Shown: in pieces, positions 46,891-56,222 of the stretch
How positions within the stretch are numbered: the stretch's first letter is position 1
Layout of the letters: each line of letters opens with the position of its first letter
Assembly (NCBI RefSeq): GCF_001647085.1
Contig: NZ_CP015520.1
Location: 1,384,219-1,448,218, forward strand
Reading direction: 5' to 3'
From: Thermococcus piezophilus
Lineage (GTDB): Archaea; Methanobacteriota_B; Thermococci; Thermococcales; Thermococcaceae
Length of the DNA stretch: 64,000 nt
The notes under the pieces: model-generated
Database searches by the model: none
Told to the model about the DNA's origin: nothing
Seen by the model: the letters and a program-made list of their open reading frames with translations, nothing else
Translations under genes and position numbers: made by a program

Positions 46891-46903
46891 GTTAATAAAT
46901 ATT
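46891..46903 (-). promoter_or_regulatory. Possible promoter of the CBS protein gene
   Basis: Minus strand CGAAATATTTATTAACC has a purine BRE and TATA-like core about 85 nt before the start codon. AT-rich alternatives lie nearby, so the assignment is tentative. Confidence 0.4.
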
Positions 46904-46911
46904 TCGCGGAA

Positions 46912-46922
46912 AGATTTATAAA
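46912..46922 (+). promoter_or_regulatory. Promoter of tRNA-Ser
   Basis: GGAAAGATTTATAAAAC is a strong BRE/TATA element about 30 nt before the tRNA 5' end, consistent with a start just upstream of the mature tRNA. Confidence 0.75.
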
Positions 46923-46946
46923 ACTTGCATGAGAAATCCAAACCGC

Positions 46947-47032
46947 GCCGGGGTAGCCTAGCATGGGAAGGCGCGGGACTCGAGATCCCGTGGGCGTTGC
47001 CCACCAGGGTTCAAATCCCTGCCCCGGCGCCA
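46947..47032 (+). tRNA. tRNA-Ser (anticodon CGA)
   Basis: Acceptor GCCGGGG/CCCCGGC, anticodon stem CGGGA/TCCCG around loop CTCGAGA, long variable arm TGGGCGTTGCCCACC typical of serine tRNA, T arm AGGG TTCAAAT CCCT, discriminator G and encoded CCA at 47030-47032. No intron. Confidence 0.97.
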
Positions 47033-47052
47033 TCTGCCGAGCCCGTTGGGGG

Positions 47053-47298
47053 TTAGCTCCTTTCCCCTTCTCTAACCAGCTTCAGCACTCTGATAACTGG
47101 GCCAACGAGCGCCACTGAAATCCCGATTAACACAAGGACCATCCATAAAAACGCTGTGCTGCCTTTCTTGATAAAGGCTGCTACCTGGAACTTGAGGAAA
47201 CTCATCACTACTATGACAACTCTTGAGAGAAGGCCCCCATTGTGTACAGTACGAGCTTTAGGGTACGGGGCAACCTCACCGTTTCTTAGGATGCCCAT
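47053..47298 (-). CDS. Small membrane protein
   Basis: An 81-codon frame whose C-terminal half has one strong membrane helix (TAFLWMVLVLIGISVALVGP) followed by a basic end. The start is uncertain: ATG at 47298 would be nearly leaderless behind an AT-rich box, while ATG at 47202 (MSFLKFQVAAFIKKG) has GTAGTGATG around it and would give 49 residues. No family recognised. It shares no overlap with its neighbours. Moderately likely to be real. Confidence 0.5.
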   Translation of the reverse strand: MGILRNGEVAPYPKARTVHNGGLLSRVVIVVMSFLKFQVAAFIKKGSTAFLWMVLVLIGISVALVGPVIRVLKLVREGERS

Positions 47299-47332
47299 CT
47301 ATGTATGGTGAAAAAATAAACTAACGAAATAA

Positions 47333-48223
<891 letters not shown>

Positions 48224-48317
48224 CTATCACCGAGCTAAGAAAGCTCTCACGCCCCTTAAACCTTTCCACCTGAGAAAACCTTTTATTTGGTGCGAACCCT
48301 TAATCTACGGTGGGCCC

Positions 48318-49799
48318 ATGCTAGAGTTAGGGAAGTACATCAATATCTCCGACGATCTATTCGTAGTCAAAAACCTCATTGGAGCCATACTTCAGGGCGT
48401 TGGCCTTGCCTACCTATTTCCGGTTCTGTTAGCCTGGATCTATCCGAATGAAATTCAGTACGTCATATACTTCGCCGTCCCTGGTGTTTTTAGCATCCTC
48501 CTTGGCGCATGGCTTGCCAGGCATCTGGGGAACGTCGAGGACGTTAATCTCAGGCAGGCTATGGTTTCTGCCGCTTTCACTTGGCTCTTTGCGTCATTTA
48601 TCAGCGTCGTCCCCTTCATGAGCATCGCCAACATGCCATTTATTGATTCCTACTTCGAGAGCATGTCCGCCTGGACAGGCACGGGCCTCACCATGATGAG
48701 CAACCTAGAGAGCTATCCCCATATCCTGCTCTTCTGGCGCTCTTGGATGCAGTGGTTGGGAGGTATAGGTATCGTCCTCGTCGCGCTCACAATACTCATT
48801 CGCCCAGGTGTTGCAGCAGCGAGGCTTTACAGGGCCGAGGCGAGGAGCGAGAGGATTCTGCCGAACCTCGTCAATACCTCCAAGGTAATTTTTGAGATAT
48901 ACTTCGTCCTCACGCTGGTCGGAGTTTACCTCTACTACATCAACGGCATGACGCTCTTTGATGCGGTAATCCACGCCATGACTGGCCTCGGAACCGGCGG
49001 TATGAGCAGCCATGACTTAAGCATAGGTTACTTCAACAGCACCGCCATAGAGGCCGTTACGATATTCCTCATGATTATGGGTGCCGTCAACTTCACCGTC
49101 CACTATAAAATCTTCCGGGAGAGACACCTCAAGCCCTTCTTCGAGGATGTTCAGGTTAGGTACCTATTCTTCTTCCTCCTTCCAACGGTGGCAATAATAA
49201 CATTCAGCCTGATCCAGATTGGTGATACCATCGGCCAAGCCCTCAGACAGTCTATCTTTCACTCGGTATCGGCGATAACATGTACTGGATTTGGAATAGG
49301 GGATCTGAGCAAATACCCTGAGCTGGCCAAGTTCATGATAGGTATGCTGATGGTCATAGGTGGTGGAGCGGGAAGCACCGCCGGTGGAATAAAGCTCATA
49401 CGAGTCATCCTGATGTACGAGAGCCTGAAGTGGACCATTCAGCAGGCCCTGCTCCCGAGGGGGGCCATTATCAAAAGGAAGGTTGGAAACTACATCTTCA
49501 GTGAGGAGGATCTCCAGGAGGTCATGAGCTTCACCATGACGTACTTGGCGTTTCTGCTCTTTGGCACGATCTACACCATGCTCCGCCTTGGAACAAAACT
49601 TGTGGATTCATTCTTTGAGGTGGCTTCCGCTCAGGGAAACGTCGGACTGAGCGTTGGAATAACGTCTCCCAGCCTCCCCATTGATATGAAGATCCTTCTC
49701 ATTCTCCACATGTGGATAGGCAGGCTGGAGATATTCTCCACACTGGTGTTCATAATAAGCGTCCTCTTCCTCGCGCCCAGGGTGGTGGGCAAGAGATGA
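48318..49799 (+). CDS. trkH: Potassium uptake protein TrkH/KtrB type
   Basis: A 493-residue membrane protein of the Trk/Ktr family with the four repeated pore segments: SAWTGTGLTMM, HAMTGLGTGGMSSHD, SAITCTGFGIGDLS and ASAQGNVGLSVG, each holding the selectivity Gly. About ten membrane helices. No trkA gating gene is in the window. Start at 48318 follows GGTGGGCCC. Its stop overlaps the ATG of an ABC ATPase (ATGA), implying translational coupling. Confidence 0.93.
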   Translation: MLELGKYINISDDLFVVKNLIGAILQGVGLAYLFPVLLAWIYPNEIQYVIYFAVPGVFSILLGAWLARHLGNVEDVNLRQAMVSAAFTWLFASFISVVPFMSIANMPFIDSYFESMSAWTGTGLTMMSNLESYPHILLFWRSWMQWLGGIGIVLVALTILIRPGVAAARLYRAEARSERILPNLVNTSKVIFEIYFVLTLVGVYLYYINGMTLFDAVIHAMTGLGTGGMSSHDLSIGYFNSTAIEAVTIFLMIMGAVNFTVHYKIFRERHLKPFFEDVQVRYLFFFLLPTVAIITFSLIQIGDTIGQALRQSIFHSVSAITCTGFGIGDLSKYPELAKFMIGMLMVIGGGAGSTAGGIKLIRVILMYESLKWTIQQALLPRGAIIKRKVGNYIFSEEDLQEVMSFTMTYLAFLLFGTIYTMLRLGTKLVDSFFEVASAQGNVGLSVGITSPSLPIDMKILLILHMWIGRLEIFSTLVFIISVLFLAPRVVGKR

Positions 49800-50650
49800 A
49801 GGTGATAACCGTTGAGGATCTAAGCTTCAGGTACCGCAGGGCAGTGAACTATTCACTGAGGGACGTTAGCTTTGAGGTTAAAAAGGGAGAGCTTCTGGGC
49901 ATACTCGGGCCAAGTGGAAGTGGAAAATCAACGCTCTGCCTGACCTTTAACGGCATAATCCCTCATTCGATAAAAGGGGACTTTTCGGGGGATGTAATTG
50001 TACGGGATCCAAAAACTGGGGAGGAATACAACACAAAGGAGACGCCCGTGGCAAAGCTCTCGACAATCGTTGGTTTGGTTCTTCAGAACCCCGAAAGCCA
50101 GCTCTTTAACATGACTGTTGAGGACGAGATAGCATTTGGGCTTGAAAATCTTGGTCTTGACAGAAACGAAATTATGCGACGTATTATGTGGGCACTGGAA
50201 GTCTCCGGGTTGGAGGGCTTAGAGAAGGAGTTCCCCCCCAACCTGAGCGGCGGACAGAAGCAGCGCTTGGCTATAGCAGCAATTCTGGCAATGAAGCCGG
50301 AAGTCTTGGTTCTCGACGAACCCACGTCCCAGCTCGACCCCGTTGGAAGGGAAGAGGTTCTTGGACTCATCTCTCTCCTCAGGAAAGAACACGGCATCAC
50401 AGTCATCTTGGTTGAGCACCACACGGGGTACATACTCCGCTTTGCAGACAGGGTAATCGTCATGGATGGGGGTAGGATAATACTTGAAGGCAAGCCAGGA
50501 GAGATAGTAGAGGAAGTTGAAGTTCTGAGAAGGCTTGGCGTAAAGCTCCCACCGAGCCTTGAAATCTCTCATGAGCTCAAGAGGAGGGGATTGATAAAGC
50601 GGCTGGCTTTTACTGAGGAGGACCTCCTTTCCGAGATAAAATCTCTTTAA
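49796..50650 (+). CDS. ECF/Cbi-type ABC transporter ATPase
   Basis: A 284-residue ATPase: Walker A GPSGSGKSTLCL, Q-loop LVLQNPESQLFNMTVEDEIAFG, signature NLSGGQKQRLAIA, Walker B VLVLDEPTSQLD and the His switch VEHHT. The QNPESQLF and VEDEIAFG segments are typical of energy-coupling factor (EcfA) ATPases for vitamin or metal uptake. No EcfT or S component is next to it; instead it is coupled to trkH, and the next gene is convergent and overlaps its end by 41 bp. Partner therefore unknown. Confidence 0.9.
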   Translation: MKVITVEDLSFRYRRAVNYSLRDVSFEVKKGELLGILGPSGSGKSTLCLTFNGIIPHSIKGDFSGDVIVRDPKTGEEYNTKETPVAKLSTIVGLVLQNPESQLFNMTVEDEIAFGLENLGLDRNEIMRRIMWALEVSGLEGLEKEFPPNLSGGQKQRLAIAAILAMKPEVLVLDEPTSQLDPVGREEVLGLISLLRKEHGITVILVEHHTGYILRFADRVIVMDGGRIILEGKPGEIVEEVEVLRRLGVKLPPSLEISHELKRRGLIKRLAFTEEDLLSEIKSL

Positions 50651-51440
50651 GACTGAATGTGTTACCGAGGATTGAATGCTTCAGTTCATAGAGCTTGAGC
50701 GTAAGTTCAAACCTCGCCTCTGGGTCTTTGACTTTCTCTGCCATTTGAAAAGCTGCATCCAGTATCTTGAGCGCTTCTTCTTTGTTATGTTCTGCCTCTA
50801 TGGCGGCTATGTAGTAGAATGCCATCGTTTTGTGAAACGGACTGGCTATGTGATCGATTATCAGCCTTGCCTTCTTCATGTCCCCGGCACGGTAGAACAT
50901 CTCCGCCAGCTGGACGAGAACGACGTTGAGCTTCTCGGGTTCTCTGACCATCTTTATTGCATAGCCCGCCTTGTTAAGAAGACCCTTCCTTATGAAGCAC
51001 ATCATTATGTCCCTGAGGACGTCATCGTGGTTCCTTGCCAAATCGATGGCAGTGCGGAGGGCCATGTCCCCGTTAAGTTCATCATTAAGGCAGTAGAAAA
51101 GCACGGATAGGTCTGCCATGAGAAGCGCCCTATACCTGGAGTTGAAGACAGTGTTCACAATGGGTATCAATTCCTTAACTTTCTCGTGGACTTTCTGAAG
51201 ATCTTCTTGGGTGATGGTGCCCAACTGGTTCAGCTCGTCCAGCTGGCTCACAATAGAGCGCATGATCATTCTGAGGGCTAAAAAGATGTTCTGTTCCTTC
51301 TCAAGGTTTTTAAGCTGGGCTATAGCCTCATCTACCCCTCCTGTCTGGAGGTAGCCCTCGATCTCCTCGAGTATTTCCAGGTCAGATTTTCCATTTCTCT
51401 CGCCTATCAGGGACTTAAAAAACTCATCTAGCTTCTCCAT
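50610..51440 (-). CDS. Helical-repeat (TPR-like) protein
   Basis: A 276-residue all-helical protein with repeated paired helices (LVQLAEMFYRAGDMKKARLII; FHKTMAFYYIAAIEAEHNKEEALKI split in two) typical of TPR folds from about residue 90 on. No enzyme motif. Such proteins usually mediate protein contacts. It overlaps the CYTH gene start by 17 bp, so both are likely cotranscribed. Function unknown. Confidence 0.8.
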   Translation of the reverse strand: MEKLDEFFKSLIGERNGKSDLEILEEIEGYLQTGGVDEAIAQLKNLEKEQNIFLALRMIMRSIVSQLDELNQLGTITQEDLQKVHEKVKELIPIVNTVFNSRYRALLMADLSVLFYCLNDELNGDMALRTAIDLARNHDDVLRDIMMCFIRKGLLNKAGYAIKMVREPEKLNVVLVQLAEMFYRAGDMKKARLIIDHIASPFHKTMAFYYIAAIEAEHNKEEALKILDAAFQMAEKVKDPEARFELTLKLYELKHSILGNTFSLKEILSRKGGPPQ

Positions 51441-51978
51441 AGCTTCCCTCCTTCTCCAGTATCAGCTCTAGATAGGAACGCCTCTCAAACTTTTTAACTC
51501 CAAGTGAGATCAAGATTTTCCTTAATATTCTCACGGTTTCCCCTACGGCTTCTTCACTTTCGGCGAGTGCCTCTATCTCGATGAACTTCCCTAAGCCCTC
51601 GACCTCGTCGAGCATTATAACGATACCCTTGTCGACGTAGTACTTTTCCCTGGTCTTCTCAATGGTCATTACCTCCTTGAAGCCGAGGCTCTCAAGAATC
51701 TCTACATGCCTGTCCGGGTCGCTCACGGGGACCTCTATTTCCCACCTTGTTTTTGAATTCGGATCAATCTTCGGTCCTTTGTATGTTATGAATGCCTCAA
51801 AATGTCCGTTGAACTTTCGTATCCTTATCCTGAGTGCCTCGTCGGTCTCTGTGAAGTTCCGACAGGGGTGCTGAAAGTAGGTGTCCTCGTGGTATTCTCG
51901 TCTAATTAGCTTGAAATTTTTCCTGACACGCTCGAACACCTTATCGTCCGCGTAGCCTTTAACCTCAATCTCAATCAT
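51424..51978 (-). CDS. CYTH-domain protein (class IV adenylate cyclase/thiamine triphosphatase-like)
   Basis: A 184-residue triphosphate tunnel enzyme: the signature ExExK in MIEIEVKGY, DTYFQHPCRNF, ALRIRIR, AFITYKGP and the acidic/basic strands KYYVDKGIVIMLDEV and KFIEIEAL. All expected tunnel residues are there. Archaeal members hydrolyse inorganic triphosphate or may make cAMP; activity not assigned. GGAGGCGTTGGC precedes the ATG. First of a two-gene operon with the TPR-like gene. Confidence 0.88.
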   Translation of the reverse strand: MIEIEVKGYADDKVFERVRKNFKLIRREYHEDTYFQHPCRNFTETDEALRIRIRKFNGHFEAFITYKGPKIDPNSKTRWEIEVPVSDPDRHVEILESLGFKEVMTIEKTREKYYVDKGIVIMLDEVEGLGKFIEIEALAESEEAVGETVRILRKILISLGVKKFERRSYLELILEKEGSYGEAR

Positions 51979-52055
51979 GCCAACGCCTCCTTAAAGCTTT
52001 TTTAAAAGGATATTATGGTATCCCATCTCCCTTTATTGTAGCCTTGCCGAAAGAA

Positions 52056-52460
52056 TTAACGGGTCCGGATTAAGTCTCTCCTCCACGGCGCCTCCTTCAG
52101 GAAAGCTTCAATGTACTCAATGTACTCGGGCACGTTTCGGAAGGCTATCTCATCGCTCATCAGGTCGTAGTTGTATATCAGTATCTCCCTCAGATCCACG
52201 AGGAAGAAAAGCTTCTCCTTCAACTCGGAGGATATTATTCCGTTTTCGGCCAGATTGTTCACCAGGTCTTTGTAGCCAAAGCTCACCATCTCCTGTTCAT
52301 GCGCTATTTGAGAGCAGATGTCTAGAATGCACTGTATTGCGAACTCGAGCCTTTTGTAGATTCCATCTTTCGCAAGGCCCAGTGCTTGAAACTCCTCAAA
52401 AGAATTGGGCATGGTTTCCTTTATCAGTTCAATGCTCTCAACCATGAGTTCGGTTTTCAC
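52056..52460 (-). CDS. HepT-like (DUF86) HEPN protein lacking the catalytic His
   Basis: A 134-residue helical protein of the HepT/DUF86 family (YKRLEFAIQCILDICSQIA; LRKELKEKLFFLVDLREIL-type second helices). HepT toxins carry R-x(4-6)-H, commonly RNxxVHxY; here the aligned segment reads REILIYNY, with Tyr in place of His. The usual MNT nucleotidyltransferase partner gene is absent. The start is taken as GTG at 52460 behind GGGGTG with a TATA-like AAGTTTATTTC about 40 nt upstream; ATG at 52445 is the alternative. Confidence 0.7.
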   Translation of the reverse strand: MKTELMVESIELIKETMPNSFEEFQALGLAKDGIYKRLEFAIQCILDICSQIAHEQEMVSFGYKDLVNNLAENGIISSELKEKLFFLVDLREILIYNYDLMSDEIAFRNVPEYIEYIEAFLKEAPWRRDLIRTR

Positions 52461-52577
52461 ACCCACACCCCGACAGAAAATTTGGGAAATGATGAAATAA
52501 ACTTTTCCCAGAGTGTCCCGACAGAATAATAATTCGAAAGGTAAAAGAGAAAAGGGATATTTCAATCGACCGTCATC

Positions 52578-53615
52578 TCACGGTGTCAGGTCCATGGGTT
52601 TGAGCTCCTCAAGGAAGTGCTTGGCGAACTTTATCGTAAGGTCTATATCCCTTAGGTCGGCGGTCTCAACCTGGCTGTGCATGTACCTGATGGGTATGCT
52701 CAGAACTGCCGTTGCGACGCCCTCACGGTTAATCTGCATTATGTTGGCATCCGTACCGGTTGGTCTCGGTGAAGCCTCGACCTGGAGCGGTATCTCGTAC
52801 TTCTTCGCCACTTCATCGGCGAAGGCCCTTATCTTCGGGTTGATGTTTGGCCCGACGTCCATAACCGGACCGCCGCCGAGCTTCGGAACGATCTTACTCT
52901 TGTCGCCAACCTGCTTGGCGAAAGTGACGTCCATGGCTATGCCTATCTCGGGGTCAATGGCGTAGCTGGCAACCCTGGCACCGCGGAGGCCGACCTCCTC
53001 CTGGACGCTGGCCACGAAGTAGATGTCAGCCTCGTGCTCTTCGAGCTGTCTTGCAGCTTCGAGCATAGCGTAGAGGCAGACGCGGTCGTCGAGATATGGC
53101 GTGGCAATCCTGTTCTCGTTGAGCTGGGTGAAGGCAGGGGCAAACTCTCCGATTGTGCCAACGCGGAAGCCGAGCTCTTCGGCTTCTTCCTTGCTGTCAA
53201 CACCGATGTCGACCACTATGGTATCCCAGTCGGCTGCCTTCTTTCTGTCCTCAGGCTTCTGGAGGTGTGGTGGGATGTGGCCGACAACGCCAAAGCGCTC
53301 GCCCTTCTCGGTGAAGAAGCGAATCCTCTGGGCAACTAAAGTCCTTGGGTCAACGCCGCCAACTGGAACGACGTGAAGGTAACCCTCCTTGTCGATGTGG
53401 TTGACCATGACACCGATTTTGTCCATGTGGGCTGCTATCATGATTTTTGGCCCGGAGCCCTTCTTGGGGGCTATGACGTTGCCGAGCTTGTCAACATAGA
53501 TTTCATCAACGTAGCCCTCGAGGGTCTCGATGACGACGTCTCGTATTCCGAGAAATTCGTATCCAGAAACACCAGGAGCCTCAATGACCTTTTTCAAAAG
53601 CTCGATGTTCACCAT
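52578..53615 (-). CDS. M42-family (TET) aminopeptidase
   Basis: A 345-residue M42 metallopeptidase: [11 protein letters not shown] (His, Asp), [10 protein letters not shown] (bridging Asp), [12 protein letters not shown] (catalytic Glu pair), IAMDVTFA (Asp) and the last His in RYMHSQVE. These form large tetrahedral dodecamers degrading peptides in the cytosol; Thermococcales have several with different residue preference, which cannot be assigned here. Start at 53615 follows GAGGTGATTGAA. It stands alone. Confidence 0.94.
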   Translation of the reverse strand: MVNIELLKKVIEAPGVSGYEFLGIRDVVIETLEGYVDEIYVDKLGNVIAPKKGSGPKIMIAAHMDKIGVMVNHIDKEGYLHVVPVGGVDPRTLVAQRIRFFTEKGERFGVVGHIPPHLQKPEDRKKAADWDTIVVDIGVDSKEEAEELGFRVGTIGEFAPAFTQLNENRIATPYLDDRVCLYAMLEAARQLEEHEADIYFVASVQEEVGLRGARVASYAIDPEIGIAMDVTFAKQVGDKSKIVPKLGGGPVMDVGPNINPKIRAFADEVAKKYEIPLQVEASPRPTGTDANIMQINREGVATAVLSIPIRYMHSQVETADLRDIDLTIKFAKHFLEELKPMDLTP

Positions 53616-53699
53616 TTCAATCACCTCTTTCGTTAAGATTTCCATCTAACAGTAACGCTTCCTTTCCTTAAAAGGTTTGCCGCAGAAGAGGGGAAGAGG

Positions 53700-55229
53700 T
53701 CAGCCGAGGATTACCTGGAGGTAGGCCTCTTCACCTGGCTCCAAATGCTCTATTTCCCAGATTACTCTGTTGTCCTCAACTTTTGCCGTCCCCTTGGTTG
53801 CCCTAACGTCTATGGCAGACACAGCCTTTTCAAAGCGGAAGTTATCCATGCCCCTGAGCCTCGGTGCCTTCACCTTCACGAAGTAATAGCGGTCGAGCAC
53901 TTCCTCTTGGGTTAACGGCATGAAGAAGGCCGAGTAGGACGTTCCAGCGAATAGAATGCCGGCTATGATGAGTACGACACCCAAGGGACCGTAGCCCTTT
54001 TGGGGCTCCTGCGGAACTGTGCTCGTCGAGACGTTGCTTTCGGGTGTGATCGTTGTGGACGTCGGCATGGGAGTTATGGGGGGAACTACCTTAACGTTCG
54101 CCTCTGCTCCAATGTATCTGCTGCTCTCGGCCTTGAGCATGATGGTCCCGTAGCCGGTCTTTTTCAGGTCTACTGTAGCGAGACCTGACGAGTCCGTCAC
54201 GGCGTAGGTCTTTCCTAGGGGCCCTGATGCCGTTACGGTGATGTTAGGAACTGGAACGTCGGTGGAATCCACGACTTTAACCAGCAGTGTATCATTTTCT
54301 TGAGAATAGCTCATAAAGAGTTTTTTCACCTCGACGAAGGTTGTTATGATTCTTCCATCGAGATTGAGCACGATTTTGTATGTCCCGGGCTGGTTCACCA
54401 GGTAGGCGACTGTGCCATCGTCATCCGTCTTGAACGGAATTTCGTTTATCTTAATCGAGATATTTGGGACGCCGTTTCCGTTCTCATCGTAAACCTGAAC
54501 GTAAATCACTCCGTCCCTGAAGTAGGCTTCGTATTTAAGGTTCCTCTGGTAGACGCGGAAAGTCGCGGTGGTGCTCTTAAACCTGCCGCTAAAGTTGCCC
54601 CAGAAGTAAATCATGTAGTTGCCAACCTTGGGCGTGGTCAGCGTGAGGTTCTGAAGCCAGCTCTCGCCGGGTCTAAGGTAGATGACCGTGGAAAAGCTCT
54701 TGAAAAGGGTTCCATCGTAATAGAAACTGTATCCTATCCGTCCGATGATAACACCGTTCGCCTGGGACGTGATCCTAAGGAGGGCCGTTACGTTGTTTCC
54801 GTAGAGGTATTCGTCGTCGGCATCTATCCTGAGGGCGTAATCGACAAAGGTTTTAACCGTTATCGTTACTTGTGCTTCCGAGTAGCTCGAACCCACACGG
54901 GCGACAATGATAAGGGTATATTTTCCAGGATCAATGTTAAGGATCTTCACGGATAGAGTGTCCTGAACTGTCTCATTTGGTCCGATTGGATCCCTGATGA
55001 CCTTGCTCTGGTAAAGGAAGCCCTCCGTCGGCCCCGTAACGTACACGGTAACGTTCGAGATTGTCTCGTTTCCAAGGTTTATGAGACGGAAGGGTATTAC
55101 TATAACGTCGCCAGGGACACCAGAAAAATTATCATTTAGTGGAATGATAGCTAGCGGGGACTGGGCGCTGGCGGAGGGAAGGAAAACCGGAATCATCAGG
55201 AGGACGAGAATTAAAGCCCTAAGCTTCAC
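53700..55229 (-). CDS. Secreted membrane-anchored protein with Ig-like domains
   Basis: A 509-residue surface protein: signal peptide MKLRALILVLLMIPVFLPSA, several beta-sandwich units (VPGDVIVIPFRLINLGNETI, NPCBM/CARDB style; a carboxypeptidase-regulatory-like unit VPNITVTASGPLGKTYAV), a Thr/Ser/Pro-rich stalk (about 385-405), a membrane helix (GVVLIIAGILFAGTSYSAF) and a short cytoplasmic beta domain at the end. It has many N-glycosylation sites. Function unknown; probably cell-surface architecture. It overlaps the end of hjc by 11 bp. Confidence 0.85.
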   Translation of the reverse strand: MKLRALILVLLMIPVFLPSASAQSPLAIIPLNDNFSGVPGDVIVIPFRLINLGNETISNVTVYVTGPTEGFLYQSKVIRDPIGPNETVQDTLSVKILNIDPGKYTLIIVARVGSSYSEAQVTITVKTFVDYALRIDADDEYLYGNNVTALLRITSQANGVIIGRIGYSFYYDGTLFKSFSTVIYLRPGESWLQNLTLTTPKVGNYMIYFWGNFSGRFKSTTATFRVYQRNLKYEAYFRDGVIYVQVYDENGNGVPNISIKINEIPFKTDDDGTVAYLVNQPGTYKIVLNLDGRIITTFVEVKKLFMSYSQENDTLLVKVVDSTDVPVPNITVTASGPLGKTYAVTDSSGLATVDLKKTGYGTIMLKAESSRYIGAEANVKVVPPITPMPTSTTITPESNVSTSTVPQEPQKGYGPLGVVLIIAGILFAGTSYSAFFMPLTQEEVLDRYYFVKVKAPRLRGMDNFRFEKAVSAIDVRATKGTAKVEDNRVIWEIEHLEPGEEAYLQVILG

Positions 55230-55620
55230 GACTTATCACCTCTTCGAGAGACCTCTGCTTTCCGACGACCTCATCAAAGGTCAGGTAGTTTGATGTTTGG
55301 AGGCTAACCTTATAGTTTTTGCCTCCCCTCTCAAGGTTTTCCGGATGGAAGAAGCGCCAGCCGTTGTTGATGAACTTGACCGCTATAATAGGCCTTCCCC
55401 CGAACTTCTCCGCGAAGGAGATGAGCTTATCATAATCTTCCCGACTGAAGTAGAGCTTCTCGTCGTGGGTGCTCTTCACCTCTATACAGAGGTACAGCTT
55501 TCCATTGCCGGCCACGATGTCAACCTTCTTGCTCCCGGCGGAGCGTACGACTGCGAATCCCTCCTTCTCGAGCATCTTTATGAGCTCCCTCTCGGCACTC
55601 GCACCCTTTTTGTACCTCAT
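55219..55620 (-). CDS. hjc: Holliday junction resolvase Hjc
   Basis: A 133-residue archaeal resolvase: KKGASAERELIKMLEKEGF (Glu of the active site), SKKVDIVAGNG (Asp), LCIEVKSTH (Glu-x-Lys). It cuts four-way junctions in recombination and replication restart. Divergent from the hexapeptide-repeat gene with a shared palindromic TATA. Translation of the downstream surface-protein gene may be coupled through the short overlap. Confidence 0.97.
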   Translation of the reverse strand: MRYKKGASAERELIKMLEKEGFAVVRSAGSKKVDIVAGNGKLYLCIEVKSTHDEKLYFSREDYDKLISFAEKFGGRPIIAVKFINNGWRFFHPENLERGGKNYKVSLQTSNYLTFDEVVGKQRSLEEVISREA

Positions 55621-55650
55621 TGCACTCCCTCAGACTATCTTGTCTGGTTA

Positions 55651-55660
55651 GGTTTATAAG
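55651..55660. promoter_or_regulatory. Bidirectional TATA box, hjc and gamma-carbonic anhydrase gene
   Basis: GGTTTATAAGTT reads as a TATA box on both strands. Leftward it lies about 35 nt before the hjc ATG (55620), rightward about 35-40 nt before the ATG at 55692. Only 71 bp separate the two starts and no second box is seen. Confidence 0.55.
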
Positions 55661-55691
55661 TTATGTCGAGGAGTTAGGGGCGGTGGTACTA

Positions 55692-56216
55692 ATGGCAGTC
55701 TACGAGCTGGATGGAAAGAAACCTAAAATTCACGAGACCGCTTTCATTGATGAGACTGCATCGGTCATAGGTGATGTTGTTCTTGAAGCCAAGACCAACG
55801 TGTGGCCATCTGCCGTGCTCAGGGGAGACATAGAGCAGATTTACGTGGGCGAAGGCTCCAACATCCAAGACAACGTGAGCATACACACCTCCCACAGACA
55901 GCCGACGATAATCGGCAAGTATGTTACCATCGGGCACAACGCCGTTGTTCATGGGGCGGAGATAGGAGATTACACCATCATTGGAATGGGTGCGGTTGTC
56001 CTAGACGGTGCTAAGATAGGCAAGCACGTCGTCATCGGTGCCGGTGCCCTCGTCCCACCGGGCAAGGAGATACCGGACTACAGTCTTGTTGTCGGTGTTC
56101 CTGGTAAGGTCGTCAGGCAGCTCAGTGAGGAGGAGATTGAGTGGACAAAGAAGAACGCCGAGATTTATATCGAGCTGGCTGAAAAGCACATGAAGGGTAG
56201 GAAGAGAATCGAGTGA
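55692..56216 (+). CDS. Gamma-class carbonic anhydrase-like hexapeptide protein
   Basis: A 174-residue left-handed beta-helix protein: NVWPSAVLRGDIEQIYVGEG, NIQDNVSIHTSHRQPTIIG and YVTIGHNAVVHGAEIGDY, with the three metal His residues of gamma-carbonic anhydrases in place. The C-terminal helix packs outside the trimer. Archaeal relatives bind zinc or calcium and may or may not hydrate CO2. Start at 55692 follows GGTGGTACTA. The uppS-like gene follows at once, so they may be cotranscribed. Confidence 0.9.
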   Translation: MAVYELDGKKPKIHETAFIDETASVIGDVVLEAKTNVWPSAVLRGDIEQIYVGEGSNIQDNVSIHTSHRQPTIIGKYVTIGHNAVVHGAEIGDYTIIGMGAVVLDGAKIGKHVVIGAGALVPPGKEIPDYSLVVGVPGKVVRQLSEEEIEWTKKNAEIYIELAEKHMKGRKRIE

Positions 56217-56222
56217 TGCGTG

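Noticed and set aside
55160-55180. A further copy of the CGCTGGCGGA end of the inverted-repeat element
   Set aside because: It falls within the signal peptide codons of the secreted protein (Ser-Ala-Ser-Ala region), lacks the hairpin and is a chance match.
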